From: Oscillospiraceae bacterium
GTDB taxonomy: Bacteria; Bacillota; Clostridia; Oscillospirales; CAG-272
DNA: 64,000 bases
Direction: 5' to 3'
NCBI GenBank assembly: GCA_015065455.1
Contig: SVQI01000005.1
Coordinates: 35,736 to 99,735 of the forward strand
In this document: piece by piece, positions 43,430 to 53,154 of the stretch
Layout: each line of letters opens with the position of its first letter
Position numbering within the stretch: the first letter of the stretch is position 1
Notes under the pieces: generated by a model
The model's database searches: none
Told to the model about the DNA's origin: nothing
What the model saw: only the letters and a program-made list of their open reading frames with translations
Program-made: the position numbers and the translations under genes

Positions 43430-44911
43430 ATGAAAAAAACATCTTTAGCAAGATTGTTAGCTTTTCTTTTGGTTGCTATTACAGTAGTATCCTCCTTGGT
43501 GGCTTGTGGCGGTAAAGACAAACCCACAGGTGAACAGGGCGGCGGCGAATGGTTTATTACAAACCACAATGAAGAAAATCCTAACATTCAGCAGAAAGAC
43601 TACGAAGGTCATGAATTTACATTCATCTGCCAGCCGTACTTGGATGGAACCGGCGCATACTCGGTAAACTACTTGGTTTCCGACGGCGAAACAGGTAACC
43701 ATATTCTTGACGCTGTTTACAGACGTAACAGCGACCTTACCAGAAAGTACAACGTAACATTTAAGCAGATGCAGGTAAAAGACCTTATCACAACAGTACG
43801 TTCTCAGGTAATGGGCGGCGGTACAGAGTTTGACGCAATTATAGGTACAGCAAAGGACCTTGCTACATTGGCAAGAGAAAACCTTCTTCTCGACCTTAAC
43901 AGTGTTGACAGATTCGATATGACAAAGTCATATTGGGACGGCAACGCAGCAAAGGACCTTAAGATCGGTGAAAAGCTTTACTTCACAAACTGTGACCTTA
44001 ACGTTCAGGAGCTTGCATTCGTTGTATACTTCAACAAGGCTCTTATCGCAAACGATGAAAACCTCACAAGTCCTTATGAATATATGGAAAATAATGAGTG
44101 GACCATCGATAACTGGGCAAACCTTGTAAAATCTGTAAGCCAAGACGTAAACGGTGACGGTGAATACACCGAAACTGACAGATACGGTACTCTTTATGAA
44201 TACCACAACGGTAGAATGTTCCTTTACGGTTCAGGCGTGAGAGTTACAACAAACGACTCTACAGGTAAGCCTGTTGTTACATTGTTTGATACAAACAAAG
44301 CTGTAACAGTATACGAAAAGTGTAAGGACGTATTTAGCTCAGCTAGCTCATGGTGTATCAATGATATGAGCGGTGAAACTCATGGATATCCTGATAAGTG
44401 GGACTACATGCGTTCATTGTTCTGCCAGGACCTCTATCTCTTCCACTATGAAGGAACAAACATTATTCACCAGTTTGCTGACATGGAAAGCGAATTTGGT
44501 ATAGTTCCTTTCCCCAAGTATAATTCAGAACAGACAAACTACACATCAATGTATCCGTTGTTCTGCGCTATGTTCGCAATGCCTAACACGCTTGAAGGCG
44601 AAGAACTTGCAAGAGCAGCAGACATCATCGAAGATATGAACTACTTGTCCAGCCTTGACCTTAAGCAGTGCTGGTACGATAAGCTTCTTAAGAGAAGATA
44701 TACTCAGGACGTAGAATCTGAAGCTAACCTTGAAATCATTAAGAACGGACGTGTTTATGACGTTGGTTTGTACTATGACTTTGGTGGTATCAGATTGAAG
44801 CTCGTTGACCTTGACGTTAGAAATACAAACCTCAACTCAACATACAAGAGACTCCAGAGAGCTATCGAAGCAGATATTAAGAGTACATACAGCAAGTTTG
44901 ACTTGTCCTAA
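43430..44911 (+). CDS. substrate-binding lipoprotein, paralogue 2
   Basis: 493 residues with signal peptide and lipobox (SSLVAC). It is a close paralogue of the 40594 gene over its full length, including YEGHEF, NYLVSDGETGN, RFDMTKSYWDGNAA, the DVNGDGEYTETDRY calcium-like loop and ESEFGIVPFPKYNSEQ. Codon use is shifted to forms common in the ribosomal and elongation-factor genes of this window, which suggests high expression. The ligand is unknown and transport partners are not visible. Confidence 0.87.
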   Translation: MKKTSLARLLAFLLVAITVVSSLVACGGKDKPTGEQGGGEWFITNHNEENPNIQQKDYEGHEFTFICQPYLDGTGAYSVNYLVSDGETGNHILDAVYRRNSDLTRKYNVTFKQMQVKDLITTVRSQVMGGGTEFDAIIGTAKDLATLARENLLLDLNSVDRFDMTKSYWDGNAAKDLKIGEKLYFTNCDLNVQELAFVVYFNKALIANDENLTSPYEYMENNEWTIDNWANLVKSVSQDVNGDGEYTETDRYGTLYEYHNGRMFLYGSGVRVTTNDSTGKPVVTLFDTNKAVTVYEKCKDVFSSASSWCINDMSGETHGYPDKWDYMRSLFCQDLYLFHYEGTNIIHQFADMESEFGIVPFPKYNSEQTNYTSMYPLFCAMFAMPNTLEGEELARAADIIEDMNYLSSLDLKQCWYDKLLKRRYTQDVESEANLEIIKNGRVYDVGLYYDFGGIRLKLVDLDVRNTNLNSTYKRLQRAIEADIKSTYSKFDLS

Positions 44912-44926
44912 CTATAACAAGAAATT

Positions 44927-44955
44927 AAGCTCCGCTTTAATGCGGAGCTTTTTTT
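44927..44955 (+). terminator. intrinsic terminator of lipoprotein 2
   Basis: AAGCTCCGC/GCGGAGCTT stem and T7 run. Confidence 0.9.
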
Positions 44956-45009
44956 GTTTAATAAAACAAATGATTATCATATATAAGTTTTTTGCGTTCA
45001 TCCAGAGAT

Positions 45010-45160
45010 GCTTTTTTCAAAAAGCACACTAAAAATATTATTTAAAAAATAATATATATTATTATATTAAAAGTTTTGGGGGAGTCAAGAGGGCACTTTT
45101 TTGAAAGCGCATATATAAATATTATTTTAAAAAAATAATATAGAAAAATAATAAATGATT
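45010..45160. repeat. array of AT-rich palindromes and degenerate repeat pieces
   Basis: A GCTTTTTTCAAAAAGC hairpin is at 45010-45025. AT-rich palindromes lie at 45035-45055 (ATATTATTT/AAATAATAT) and 45119-45141 (ATATTATTTT/AAAATAATAT). Between them an AAAAGTTTTGGGGGAGTC segment followed by GGGCACTTTTTTGAAAGCGC looks like a degenerate start of the composite repeat that follows. The palindromes resemble those in the rnc 3' duplication. No gene is seen. Confidence 0.6.
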
Positions 45161-45166
45161 ATCTAT

Positions 45167-45336
45167 TTAAAGTTTTTGCGGTTTCCAAAGAGGCTTTTTT
45201 CAAAAAGCGCCTTTGGTGTGGGTTCGGGAGCGAAGCTCCTGACTTTTTGTGCCTTGTTACGCGCGAAGCGCGTATTTCTCGGCTCCATCTGACGAGGGAG
45301 CTGGCATTTTCGTTAGAAAATGACTGAGGGAGAGAA
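45167..45336. repeat. composite multi-hairpin repeat, copy 2
   Basis: Same order of hairpins as 27371-27542. CCAAAG/CTTTGG pairs outside GCTTTTT/AAAAAGC, then GGAGC/GCTCC, ACGCGC/GCGCGT, GGCTCC/GGGAGC and ATTTTC/GAAAAT follow. The loops and some stem bases differ, but the outer arms of the first hairpin remain paired in both copies. The last 58 or so bases are identical between loci. Confidence 0.85.
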
Positions 45337-45377
45337 AAGCAAACGTTTTAACAGATAATGTTGTTTTTTCTTTTTTA

Positions 45378-45570
45378 CCACTTTCTTTGCGCAAAGAAAG
45401 TGGAGCAAAGAAGGCGTATAGGGGCAGGGGTTTCGATTCCCCCGCCCCTATAAACCCCTACCCCGCAAACGACCGAGGGGGATACCCCCTTGGTTCCCCC
45501 TTTTTTTGTTCGCAGAAATGGTATTGTCTGTTTTGTAGGGGGCGACGTTCACGAGTCCCCAAAAACCTTA
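45378..45570. repeat. 26-bp perfect palindrome and GC-rich hairpin block
   Basis: Positions 45378-45403 are a perfect palindrome with half-site CCACTTTCTTTGC. A strong hairpin follows, TATAGGGGC (45417-45425) with GCCCCTATA (45444-45452), then C- and G-rich tracts. Base composition differs sharply from the AT-rich surroundings. A 92-codon open frame crosses it but lacks coding character. No gene is supported between 44960 and 45720. Confidence 0.7.
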
Positions 45571-45674
45571 CTACGTGTGGTTCGGGGAATCCCTGCCTCG
45601 ACGTCCTGTTTGAAATGGATTGTGAGATAATAAAATCTAAAATTGTACGGGCTTATGTTTGTTAGTGGTGGATA

Positions 45675-45706
45675 TAAAAAACTCCCCCGCATTGTTGCGG
45701 GGGAGA
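45675..45706 (-). terminator. intrinsic terminator of the NagB/PIG-L pair
   Basis: CTCCCCCGC/GCGGGGGAG stem, 6-base loop, followed on the minus strand by T6. Confidence 0.9.
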
Positions 45707-45719
45707 GAATGAATATAGA

Positions 45720-46670
45720 TTAGTTACATTCAGCACTGAGGGGACCAGCAAGGTCTTCAAGGAAGAACAACTTACCGGGCATTGTGGGCATATAGCTGGA
45801 GGGGATCCATCTTGTAGGACCATGACGGAGAGTCATCCAGAAGCTCATACCCTGCCACTGCATTCCACGGTTGAATACGCCGTCGCATCCGCCAATGATG
45901 TAATCAGCCTGCAAGAAGAGACCGGGGCCGATTGTGTTTGCACGGCAAGGAACGAGGGGGGTACGTGACTTGAAGCTTGTGATAGCGTTCTGTTCTATTG
46001 TAAGGGGATGGAGCTTAGCACCAATGCGGTAGCACTGCTTCTTCCATTCTTCGTCTGTTGCAAATTCAGCTGCAAACTGGGGTTCCCAGAATGCGATGTG
46101 GCACATTCTGCCTATACCGAATACAAGAATGAGCTTTGCGCCTTCAGCCTTAAGAGCTGCAATCTTTTCAGGATATGTGGGAAGGTTTGCCTTTGTAGCG
46201 AAGTTTCTCTGATCCTTGGGAATTGTGTATTCGCCGAGGGGATTGAAGAATGCATCTTCCATAGCGCACTGGAATGCTGCCTTGTTTGTAGAAGGGAGTG
46301 TGTTTCCTTCGCTGTCTGCCCATTCGTCCATATTGAATGTATAAACGTGGTCACATTTGATCTTCCATTCTCTGAGGAAGTAAACAGCCCACTTGTACAT
46401 ACCCATAGGGCCTACGGGGAGAATGAAAGCGATCTTTTCGCCTGCTTCTTTAGCTTCTTTGATTTTGAGAGCAATTTCGTGGCCCATAAGAGTGTCGAAT
46501 GCATAAATGTTATCGCACTTAACGGGAGTAAAATCCTTGTGCCAGAATGCCTGGGGTTCTGTTGCTGATTCGGGAGCAAAATCCATACAAGCGTTGATTT
46601 TGTCGAAATCCCAACCTGCAGGGTAGAAACCTTCGAGTAATGAACCTTTAACGGTTGACATGAAATCCAT
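45720..46670 (-). CDS. NagB-like glucosamine-6-phosphate deaminase-family protein
   Basis: 316 residues of the NagB/RpiA-like sugar-phosphate isomerase fold. The catalytic Asp region is present ([10 protein letters not shown], equivalent to NMDEY of NagB). The [13 protein letters not shown] block matches GIGNDGHIAFNEP, so the His and Glu of the ring-opening triad are kept but the Asp141 equivalent is Met. SRTPLV is also present. AGGAGG precedes the ATG. It follows a PIG-L deacetylase gene, so an amino-sugar substrate is likely, but standard GlcN6P deamination is doubtful. Confidence 0.83.
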   Translation of the reverse strand: MDFMSTVKGSLLEGFYPAGWDFDKINACMDFAPESATEPQAFWHKDFTPVKCDNIYAFDTLMGHEIALKIKEAKEAGEKIAFILPVGPMGMYKWAVYFLREWKIKCDHVYTFNMDEWADSEGNTLPSTNKAAFQCAMEDAFFNPLGEYTIPKDQRNFATKANLPTYPEKIAALKAEGAKLILVFGIGRMCHIAFWEPQFAAEFATDEEWKKQCYRIGAKLHPLTIEQNAITSFKSRTPLVPCRANTIGPGLFLQADYIIGGCDGVFNRGMQWQGMSFWMTLRHGPTRWIPSSYMPTMPGKLFFLEDLAGPLSAECN

Positions 46671-46716
46671 ATTGAATGAACCTCCTATAAATTATATATT
46701 ATATTTTTGTATTTAC

Positions 46717-47421
46717 TTAGGGGAGAAGTGTTCCGGGAACAACCTTGGGCCAGAACATGCATTTTGTAAATGCTTCTGCATACTGTACGCCACACTGAAT
46801 ACCGCGGAAACGAGCGCATGTCTTTACAAATTCCGCAAAGTCGATATTGTCGTGGTCGCGCATCCAGGTGAGCTGGCTTTCGTGACATTCGAGCATTTCG
46901 AGTTTAAGATCAATAAATTCGGAAATGTCAACGTATTCTGTGGGGAGCGATCCGACACCTGCAAGTGTATCCATATAATAAATGGGAGTTACCTTTGCAG
47001 GATTGTTATTTACAGCAGGGTAATGCGCAACGCTTGCTGCGAATGCTGCATCAAAAACGAGCTGGCTTACAGCGTTGTGGTCGGGCATATAGTCATCGGG
47101 GCAGTGCGTAATAATAACGTCGGGCTGTTCTTCAGCAATGAGTGCTGTCATCTTGTCTCTGTGTTCTTTCTTGTCTCCGTAAACGAGAAGGTCGCCGATG
47201 TCAAGAGTTCTTACGTTGATTCCTGCAAGAGCCCCTGCGTTTTTAGCTTCCTGAATACGCATTTTGCCAAGTTCTTCGGGTTCGATGATTACGTGTCCGA
47301 GGTTTCCGTTACATACGTGTACAACGGTAACGTCGTGACCGAGTTTTTTATATTTTGCGAGAGTTCCAGCGCATCCGATTTCAATATCATCGGGATGGCA
47401 ACCTATTGCTAATACCTTCAT
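46717..47421 (-). CDS. PIG-L/LmbE-family deacetylase
   Basis: Zinc-dependent N-deacetylase family, 234 residues. The N-terminal AIGCHPDDIEIGCAGTLAKY holds the zinc ligands and catalytic Asp, and CPDDYMPDHNAVSQLVFDAA supplies the third ligand. Members act on GlcNAc conjugates, as in bacillithiol or lipid-linked sugars. It is first in a two-gene unit with the NagB-like gene, suggesting deacetylation followed by sugar-phosphate processing (inference). Confidence 0.9.
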   Translation of the reverse strand: MKVLAIGCHPDDIEIGCAGTLAKYKKLGHDVTVVHVCNGNLGHVIIEPEELGKMRIQEAKNAGALAGINVRTLDIGDLLVYGDKKEHRDKMTALIAEEQPDVIITHCPDDYMPDHNAVSQLVFDAAFAASVAHYPAVNNNPAKVTPIYYMDTLAGVGSLPTEYVDISEFIDLKLEMLECHESQLTWMRDHDNIDFAEFVKTCARFRGIQCGVQYAEAFTKCMFWPKVVPGTLLP

Positions 47422-47494
47422 TATATTTGCATCTCCTTACAGTTGAAAAATAGCGTAATTATATAATTGACGCTCAAATTATCTATCTTCTTTA

Positions 47495-47523
47495 ATGATA
47501 CTACACCTTTCAAACTATGTCAA
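47495..47523 (-). promoter_or_regulatory. promoter of the PIG-L/NagB pair
   Basis: Minus-strand TTGACA (47518-47523), 17-bp spacer, TATCAT (47495-47500). About 75 leader bases follow with an AT-rich hairpin (GCGT/ACGC). Confidence 0.75.
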
Positions 47524-47658
47524 GAATATTTCAAGAAATAAATGTATTTATTTACATATTTAAGTATATATCCTTATTGAAATAGTTCTGATATTTGTTG
47601 TGTGTATGTATATACTTTTTGCGGTTAAAAAATGTATTTGACAATATTTTAAAGTGTA

Positions 47659-47687
47659 TTGATTTTTTTTATTGTTTATGTTATACT
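47659..47687 (+). promoter_or_regulatory. promoter of the Wzz-like gene
   Basis: TTGATT (47659-47664), 17-bp spacer, TATACT (47682-47687). The 300-base gap 47422-47725 otherwise holds only this and the divergent promoter. Confidence 0.65.
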
Positions 47688-47725
47688 ATTGTGTGTTATT
47701 GTAAAAAAAGATAAGAGAGGAAAGA

Positions 47726-48457
47726 ATGATGGAGAAGACAATGGAAGGTATCGATTTAAAGTCGTACTTTAAAAAATTGCTTGACAACTGGCTGATTATC
47801 TTACTATGCTGTGTTATAGGAGTTTCCGGAGCGTTTGTATATTCCGCTTTTTTTGCAACTCCTATGTACTCGTCGAAGATTACGGTCAGTGTGAATAACT
47901 CTGACTGGACCTCGGGAGTAAATATAAATGATATCCAAACCACACTTAAGCTTGTAGAAAGCTGTGTTATTGTTCTTGAGCATGACGAGATGGCTGAAAA
48001 GGTTTCTAAAAAAATAGAAGACCAGACAGGAGATAAGTTCAGCGTTGCGAGTGTTAAGGGTGCGCTTTCCTTTTCTCAAAAAGGTGAAACGAATTTTATA
48101 GACGTAATAGCAAGAACGACAGACCCTGAGTTGTCTGCGTTATTATGTAATACGGTTGCAGCGGAAGCGCCTGAGCTTATAGTTCGTAACGTTGCAGGTA
48201 TACAAGTTTCGGTTATCGAAGAAAACGGCGCCAAGGTTAATGAGAATCCTGTTTCGCCCAATACTGCTAAAAATATGGTTTTAGGTTTTATTATTGCCTT
48301 TGCTGTATCGTGTTTTGCTATATTGATGATTATGTATTTTGACAATACGGTTTCCGATGGTGAGATTATCAGAGAAAAATACGGTATATCTGTTCTTGGA
48401 ACCATTCCGAACTTCGAGACAAGCTCCAAGAGAAAGCACTACGGTTATTCAAATTAG
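47726..48457 (+). CDS. Wzz/CpsC-like polysaccharide co-polymerase
   Basis: 243 residues with a transmembrane helix at each end (NWLIILLCCVIGVSGAFVY and NMVLGFIIAFAVSCFAILMI) around an extracytoplasmic domain, the Wzz layout. The proline-rich NPVSPNTAKN before the second helix is typical. A short cytoplasmic tail ends in KRKHYGYSN, with tyrosines like those in capsule tyrosine-kinase modulators. No CpsD-like kinase or capsule gene is adjacent; it stands alone with its own promoter and terminator. Confidence 0.88.
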   Translation: MMEKTMEGIDLKSYFKKLLDNWLIILLCCVIGVSGAFVYSAFFATPMYSSKITVSVNNSDWTSGVNINDIQTTLKLVESCVIVLEHDEMAEKVSKKIEDQTGDKFSVASVKGALSFSQKGETNFIDVIARTTDPELSALLCNTVAAEAPELIVRNVAGIQVSVIEENGAKVNENPVSPNTAKNMVLGFIIAFAVSCFAILMIMYFDNTVSDGEIIREKYGISVLGTIPNFETSSKRKHYGYSN

Positions 48458-48465
48458 TTAAAAAT

Positions 48466-48497
48466 AAAAAATGCACACTGCGGTGTGCATTTTTTGT
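48466..48497 (+). terminator. intrinsic terminator of the Wzz-like gene
   Basis: ATGCACAC/GTGTGCAT stem with A and T runs. Confidence 0.88.
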
Positions 48498-48522
48498 TTT
48501 GAAAAATAAGGAGAAAATAAAA

Positions 48523-48551
48523 ATGCTAACTCAATCAATATGAGTTAGCAT
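48523..48551 (-). terminator. intrinsic terminator of rpsT
   Basis: Perfect 11-bp stem ATGCTAACTCA/TGAGTTAGCAT, T-rich on the minus strand. Confidence 0.82.
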
Positions 48552-48566
48552 AATCATCGTCTGAAC

Positions 48567-48833
48567 TTACGCGTTTACTGTGTTGAGCTTGCGAGTAAAC
48601 TGACTCTTTTTACGAGCAGCAGCGTTCTTGTGGAGAAGACCCTGTGCAACTGCCTTGTCAAGCTTCTTAACAGCAGCTTTGTATGTTTCTGCTGCAACTT
48701 CCTTTTCACCTGCTTCGATTGCAGCTTCGTATTTCTTTATAGCTGTCTTGAGAGCGGTCTTAAGCATTTTGTTCTGTAAGGTTTTAGCCTCGATAGTTTT
48801 AACGCGCTTCTTTGCGGACTTAATGTTAGGCAT
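48567..48833 (-). CDS. rpsT: 30S ribosomal protein S20
   Basis: 88 residues, basic and helical, with MPNIKSAKKRVKTIEAKTLQ at the start and KGLLHKNAAARKKSQ-like GLLHKNAAARKKSQFTRKL at the end. The ATG at 48833 follows GGGAGGTG; the upstream in-frame codon at 48863 precedes that site. Single-gene unit convergent with the Wzz-like gene. Confidence 0.97.
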   Translation of the reverse strand: MPNIKSAKKRVKTIEAKTLQNKMLKTALKTAIKKYEAAIEAGEKEVAAETYKAAVKKLDKAVAQGLLHKNAAARKKSQFTRKLNTVNA

Positions 48834-48970
48834 GTATTTCACCTCCCTGAAAAACTTATACATCTATCAAGTGTATATACTAGCACACTTTTTGGTAAAA
48901 ATCAAGTCTTTTTGTAATTTTTTTGAAATATTAATTTTTTGTTAATTTTGATTTGGGGGAGAAAAATCTG

Positions 48971-49273
48971 TTGACAATTATTGTAAATAATGATAATATT
49001 ATATACTGCCCAAACAGTGTTGTGAACAACGTCTTAAAAAACGCTGGGGGCTGAAAAAGTAAAGAAAGTATACTGCTTTTTTTGTGAAATGCAGTTTCTG
49101 AATAATGAATGTTGAGGACATACCACTGAATTTCCGTGGCGTACAGTCTTTGATTTTTCCGCAGCTTATAATTTGGCTGTAACCAGCATGCCGTAGGGGT
49201 AGCGGAAGAAAAAAGAGTGTAAATCAGGGGGACTTTTTGGTATGCCTATTAATTTGAATGGAGTGATTGTTGC
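48971..49273 (+). promoter_or_regulatory. rpoBC promoter and long structured leader
   Basis: TTGACA (48971-48976), 17-bp spacer, TAATAT (48994-48999). About 270 leader bases follow with hairpins ACTGC/GCAGT, CCAC/GTGG, and a larger element closed by TTCCGC/GCGGAA that encloses CAGC/GCTG. rplJ and rplL, which usually supply the promoter for rpoB, are absent upstream. The leader may carry regulation but I cannot assign a known RNA family. Confidence 0.6.
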
Positions 49274-52200
49274 ATGGTCAAGCCCCATAAGCTTGGAACA
49301 AATGTCAGAATGAGTTTTTCTAAAATCGACGAAACGCTCGATATGCCCAATTTGATTGAGGTACAGAAAAAATCATATCAGTGGTTCCTTGAAGAAGGTC
49401 TGAAAGAAGTATTGCGCGATGTATCGCCTATAGTTGACTATTCAGGCAATATTTACATTGAGTTTGTGGATTACACAGTTGATCCCAATCCGAAGTATCC
49501 CGTCGAGGAATGTAAGGAAAGAGATGTAAACTACGCAGTTCCTTTGAGAGTTACCGTACGTATGTATAATAAGGAAACAGGCGAAGTTGTTGACAAGAAC
49601 GTATTTATGGGCGATTTCCCGCTTATGACCGAAAATGGAACGTTCGTTATCAACGGTGCGGAAAGAGTAATTGTTTCGCAGATCGTTCGTTCGCCCGGTA
49701 TGTACTATGATAGTTCTATCGATAAGACCGGTAAAAAGCTTTACACGGCGACGGTTATTCCTTATCGCGGCGCATGGCTCGAATACGAAACAGATGCAAA
49801 TGACGTATTCTACGTACGTATTGATAAGAACCGTAAGATACCCGTAACTGTACTTATTCGTGCATTGGGTATTGAGAGTGATGCTGAAATTAAAGCATTA
49901 TTCGGAGAAGATCCCAAGATCGTTCAGACTCTCGAAAAAGACGGTATGAACCAAGAGGCACAGAAGAACGGCACTACTGTTGGCGATGAAGCTCTGAAGG
50001 AGATTTATAAGAAGCTCCGTCCCGGCGAACCTCCGTTGGTTGAGAGTGCTCAGATACTCATAAACAATCTGTTCTTTGATCCCAAGCGTTACGACCTTGC
50101 AAACGTTGGTAGATACAAGTTTGACAAGAAGATGGGAATTGCAAACAGACTTGTCGGAAGAATACTTGCGCTTCCTGTTGTAAACCCCATTACAGGCGAG
50201 ATTCTTTATGATGCTGAAACAGAAGTGACCCGCGAGATTGCAAATAACATCGAAAGAAACGGTGTAAACGAGGCTACCATATATACAGAAGAAGGAAACA
50301 CTCTTAAGGTTTTCTCAAACGGTATGGTATATCCGGAAACAGTATTCGGTTTTGACCTCAAGGAAGCAGGTATAAACGAAAAGGCAAGACTTTCAGTTAT
50401 GCTTGAGATTGCTGAAAACTGCGATGGCGACAAAGAAAGAATTATTGAAGAGGCAAAGAACAGAATTGCTGAGCTTTCGCCTAAACATATCACAAAAGAT
50501 GATATTTTTGCATCAATTAACTACCTCGTAGGACTTGCTCACGATATCGGTAGTGTTGATGATATTGACCATTTGGGTAACCGTCGTTTGCGTTGCGTAG
50601 GTGAGCTTCTCCAGAACCAGCTCAGAATCGGTTTCTCCCGTATGGACAAGATAGTTAAGGAAAGAATGACAATTCAGGATAACGATACGCTCAGTCCTGA
50701 AAACCTCATTAATATAAGACCTGTTGTTACTGCGATCCGTGAATTCTTCGGTTCATCTCCGTTGTCTCAGTTTATGGACCAAAACAACCCCTTGGCAGAG
50801 CTTACTCACAAGCGTCGTTTGTCAGCTCTCGGTCCCGGCGGTCTTTCGAGAGACCGTGCATCCTTCGAAGTTCGTGACGTACACTATACTCATTATGGTA
50901 GAATGTGTCCTATCGAAACTCCTGAAGGTCCTAACATCGGTTTGATTTCATATCTTTCAACTTATGCAAGAATTAACGATTATGGCTTTATTGAGGCTCC
51001 TTACAGACGTATCGATAAGGAAACGGGCGTTGTTCTTGATGAGGTTGAATATATGACTGCTGATATAGAAGATAACTATACGGTAGTTCAGGCTAACGAG
51101 CCTTTGACAGAAGATAATAAATTTGTAAATAAGAGAGTAACTGCAAGACATCAGGCTGATATTATTGAAATAGACGCATCTCAGGGTGACTATATGGACG
51201 TTTCTCCTAAGATGGTTGTGTCTGTTGCAACAGCTATGATCCCCTTCCTTGAAAACGACGACAACTCTCGTGCGCTGATGGGTTCAAATATGCAGAAGCA
51301 GGCAGTTCCGTTGTTTGTTACAGACTCGCCTATCGTTGGTACGGGTATGGAATACAAAGCAGCGGTTGACTCCGGTGTTGTTGTGGTTGCTAAAGAAGGC
51401 GGTCTTGTTGAACGCGTATCTGCAGATGAAATCGTTATCCGTACATCAAGCGGAAGAAAAGATGCATATCAGCTTATTAAGTTCAAGAGATCTAACCAGG
51501 GTACTTGTATTAACCAGATTCCGATAGTAAAATGCGGTGAGTATATCGAAAAGGGACAGGTTATCGCAGACGGTCCCGCAACCGACAAGGGTGAAATTGC
51601 TCTTGGCAAAAATGCTCTCATCGGATTTATGACTTGGGAAGGTTATAACTACGAGGATGCTGTATTGCTTAACGAACGTCTTGTTCGTGATGATGTATAT
51701 ACATCTATTCATATAGAAGAATATTCGCACGAATCCCGTGATACAAAGCTCGGTCCGGAAGAAATCACTTGCGAAATCCCCAACGTTGGTGCCGACGGTC
51801 TTAAGGATCTTACTCCCGAAGGTATCGTAAGAAAGGGTACTGAAGTAAAAGCGGGTGATATTCTCGTAGGTAAGGTTACACCTAAGGGTGAAACAGACCT
51901 CACTGCAGAAGAAAGACTTCTCCGCGCTATTTTTGGCGAGAAGGCAAGAGAAGTAAGAGATACGTCTCTCAGATTGCCTCACGGCGAATCCGGTGTTGTT
52001 GTTGACGTAAAAGTATTCTCAAGAGATAACTCAGACGATCTTCCTCCCGGCGTAAACAAGGTTGTTAAAGTATACGTTGCTCAGAAGAGAAAGATATCGG
52101 TCGGAGATAAGATGGCCGGACGTCACGGAAATAAGGGTGTTGTATCCCGTATTCTTCCTCCCGAAGATATGCCTTTCTTGGCAGACGGTACTCCTCTTGA

Positions 52201-53137
52201 TATAGTTCTTAACCCCCTCGGCGTTCCTTCTCGAATGAACATCGGTCAGGTGCTTGAAGTGCATCTCGGTATGGCAGCGAGAAAGATGGGCTGGAAGGTT
52301 ATGACTCCCGTATTTGACGGCGCAACCGAAAAAGATATTACAGAATGTCTTACAATGGCAGGTCTTTATCGTGACGTATTGCCGAACGAAAACGTAACCG
52401 GCAAGCCCTTGTTTGAAGAAGTTATAAACGATAACGGTGACAAGGATATCAGAAGACTTGCAGATGAAGAAATTGCAAATGAAGAATATATGAAGGAGCT
52501 TTTTGAAGCAGGAAAGCTCAAGATTGTTGACGGTAAGTCTATACTTTACGATGGCAGAACGGGTGAAGCGTTTGATAACCCTGTTACAGTCGGTGTAATG
52601 TACTACCTCAAGCTCCACCACCTCGTTGACGATAAGATTCACGCTCGTTCAACAGGTCCTTACGCTCTCGTTACACAGCAGCCTTTGGGTGGTAAAGCTC
52701 AGTTTGGTGGTCAGCGTTTCGGAGAAATGGAAGTTTGGGCGCTTGAAGCTTACGGTGCGGCTTATACACTTCAGGAAATTCTTACAGTTAAGTCTGACGA
52801 CGTTACAGGACGTGTTAAGACTTACGAAGCAATTGTTAAGGGACAGAATATTCCTCGTCCCGGTATTCCCGAATCGTTTAAGGTTCTTGTTAAGGAACTT
52901 CAGGCACTTGCACTTGACGTTTGCGTTCTTGATAAGGACGGAAATGAAATTGAGCTTGCTAAGATTGGCGAAGACGAAAGTGAAGCAGCAACATATGTTA
53001 CTGCAGAAGAAGTTGGCGAAAGTGTTGTAACTGATGATGTTATGGACAATTTCGTTGAAGAAGAAACAGATGATGACGACGAATTCTACTCCGATGATGA
53101 CGGAGAGGATTACGACGATGACTTGGGTGATGACTGA
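49274..53137 (+). CDS. rpoB: RNA polymerase beta subunit
   Basis: 1287 residues. The N-terminus ([20 protein letters not shown]), the rifampicin region ([33 protein letters not shown]), the [12 protein letters not shown] motif and the C-terminal [20 protein letters not shown] are all intact. The last 50 residues form a very acidic tail (Asp, Glu, some Tyr). The rifampicin-region residues look wild type. GGAG precedes the ATG at 49274. Confidence 0.99.
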   Translation: MVKPHKLGTNVRMSFSKIDETLDMPNLIEVQKKSYQWFLEEGLKEVLRDVSPIVDYSGNIYIEFVDYTVDPNPKYPVEECKERDVNYAVPLRVTVRMYNKETGEVVDKNVFMGDFPLMTENGTFVINGAERVIVSQIVRSPGMYYDSSIDKTGKKLYTATVIPYRGAWLEYETDANDVFYVRIDKNRKIPVTVLIRALGIESDAEIKALFGEDPKIVQTLEKDGMNQEAQKNGTTVGDEALKEIYKKLRPGEPPLVESAQILINNLFFDPKRYDLANVGRYKFDKKMGIANRLVGRILALPVVNPITGEILYDAETEVTREIANNIERNGVNEATIYTEEGNTLKVFSNGMVYPETVFGFDLKEAGINEKARLSVMLEIAENCDGDKERIIEEAKNRIAELSPKHITKDDIFASINYLVGLAHDIGSVDDIDHLGNRRLRCVGELLQNQLRIGFSRMDKIVKERMTIQDNDTLSPENLINIRPVVTAIREFFGSSPLSQFMDQNNPLAELTHKRRLSALGPGGLSRDRASFEVRDVHYTHYGRMCPIETPEGPNIGLISYLSTYARINDYGFIEAPYRRIDKETGVVLDEVEYMTADIEDNYTVVQANEPLTEDNKFVNKRVTARHQADIIEIDASQGDYMDVSPKMVVSVATAMIPFLENDDNSRALMGSNMQKQAVPLFVTDSPIVGTGMEYKAAVDSGVVVVAKEGGLVERVSADEIVIRTSSGRKDAYQLIKFKRSNQGTCINQIPIVKCGEYIEKGQVIADGPATDKGEIALGKNALIGFMTWEGYNYEDAVLLNERLVRDDVYTSIHIEEYSHESRDTKLGPEEITCEIPNVGADGLKDLTPEGIVRKGTEVKAGDILVGKVTPKGETDLTAEERLLRAIFGEKAREVRDTSLRLPHGESGVVVDVKVFSRDNSDDLPPGVNKVVKVYVAQKRKISVGDKMAGRHGNKGVVSRILPPEDMPFLADGTPLDIVLNPLGVPSRMNIGQVLEVHLGMAARKMGWKVMTPVFDGATEKDITECLTMAGLYRDVLPNENVTGKPLFEEVINDNGDKDIRRLADEEIANEEYMKELFEAGKLKIVDGKSILYDGRTGEAFDNPVTVGVMYYLKLHHLVDDKIHARSTGPYALVTQQPLGGKAQFGGQRFGEMEVWALEAYGAAYTLQEILTVKSDDVTGRVKTYEAIVKGQNIPRPGIPESFKVLVKELQALALDVCVLDKDGNEIELAKIGEDESEAATYVTAEEVGESVVTDDVMDNFVEEETDDDDEFYSDDDGEDYDDDLGDD

Positions 53138-53154
53138 TGGAAGGAGAAAAGAAA

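Noticed and set aside
45387-45665. 92-codon open frame in the repeat-rich gap
   Set aside because: It crosses the palindrome and GC-rich hairpins, has no ribosome site, a proline/glycine/cysteine composition set by the repeats, and no family resemblance.
48523-48551. 6-residue ORF with AAGGAG before it
   Set aside because: It lies inside the rpsT terminator hairpin and is most likely accidental.
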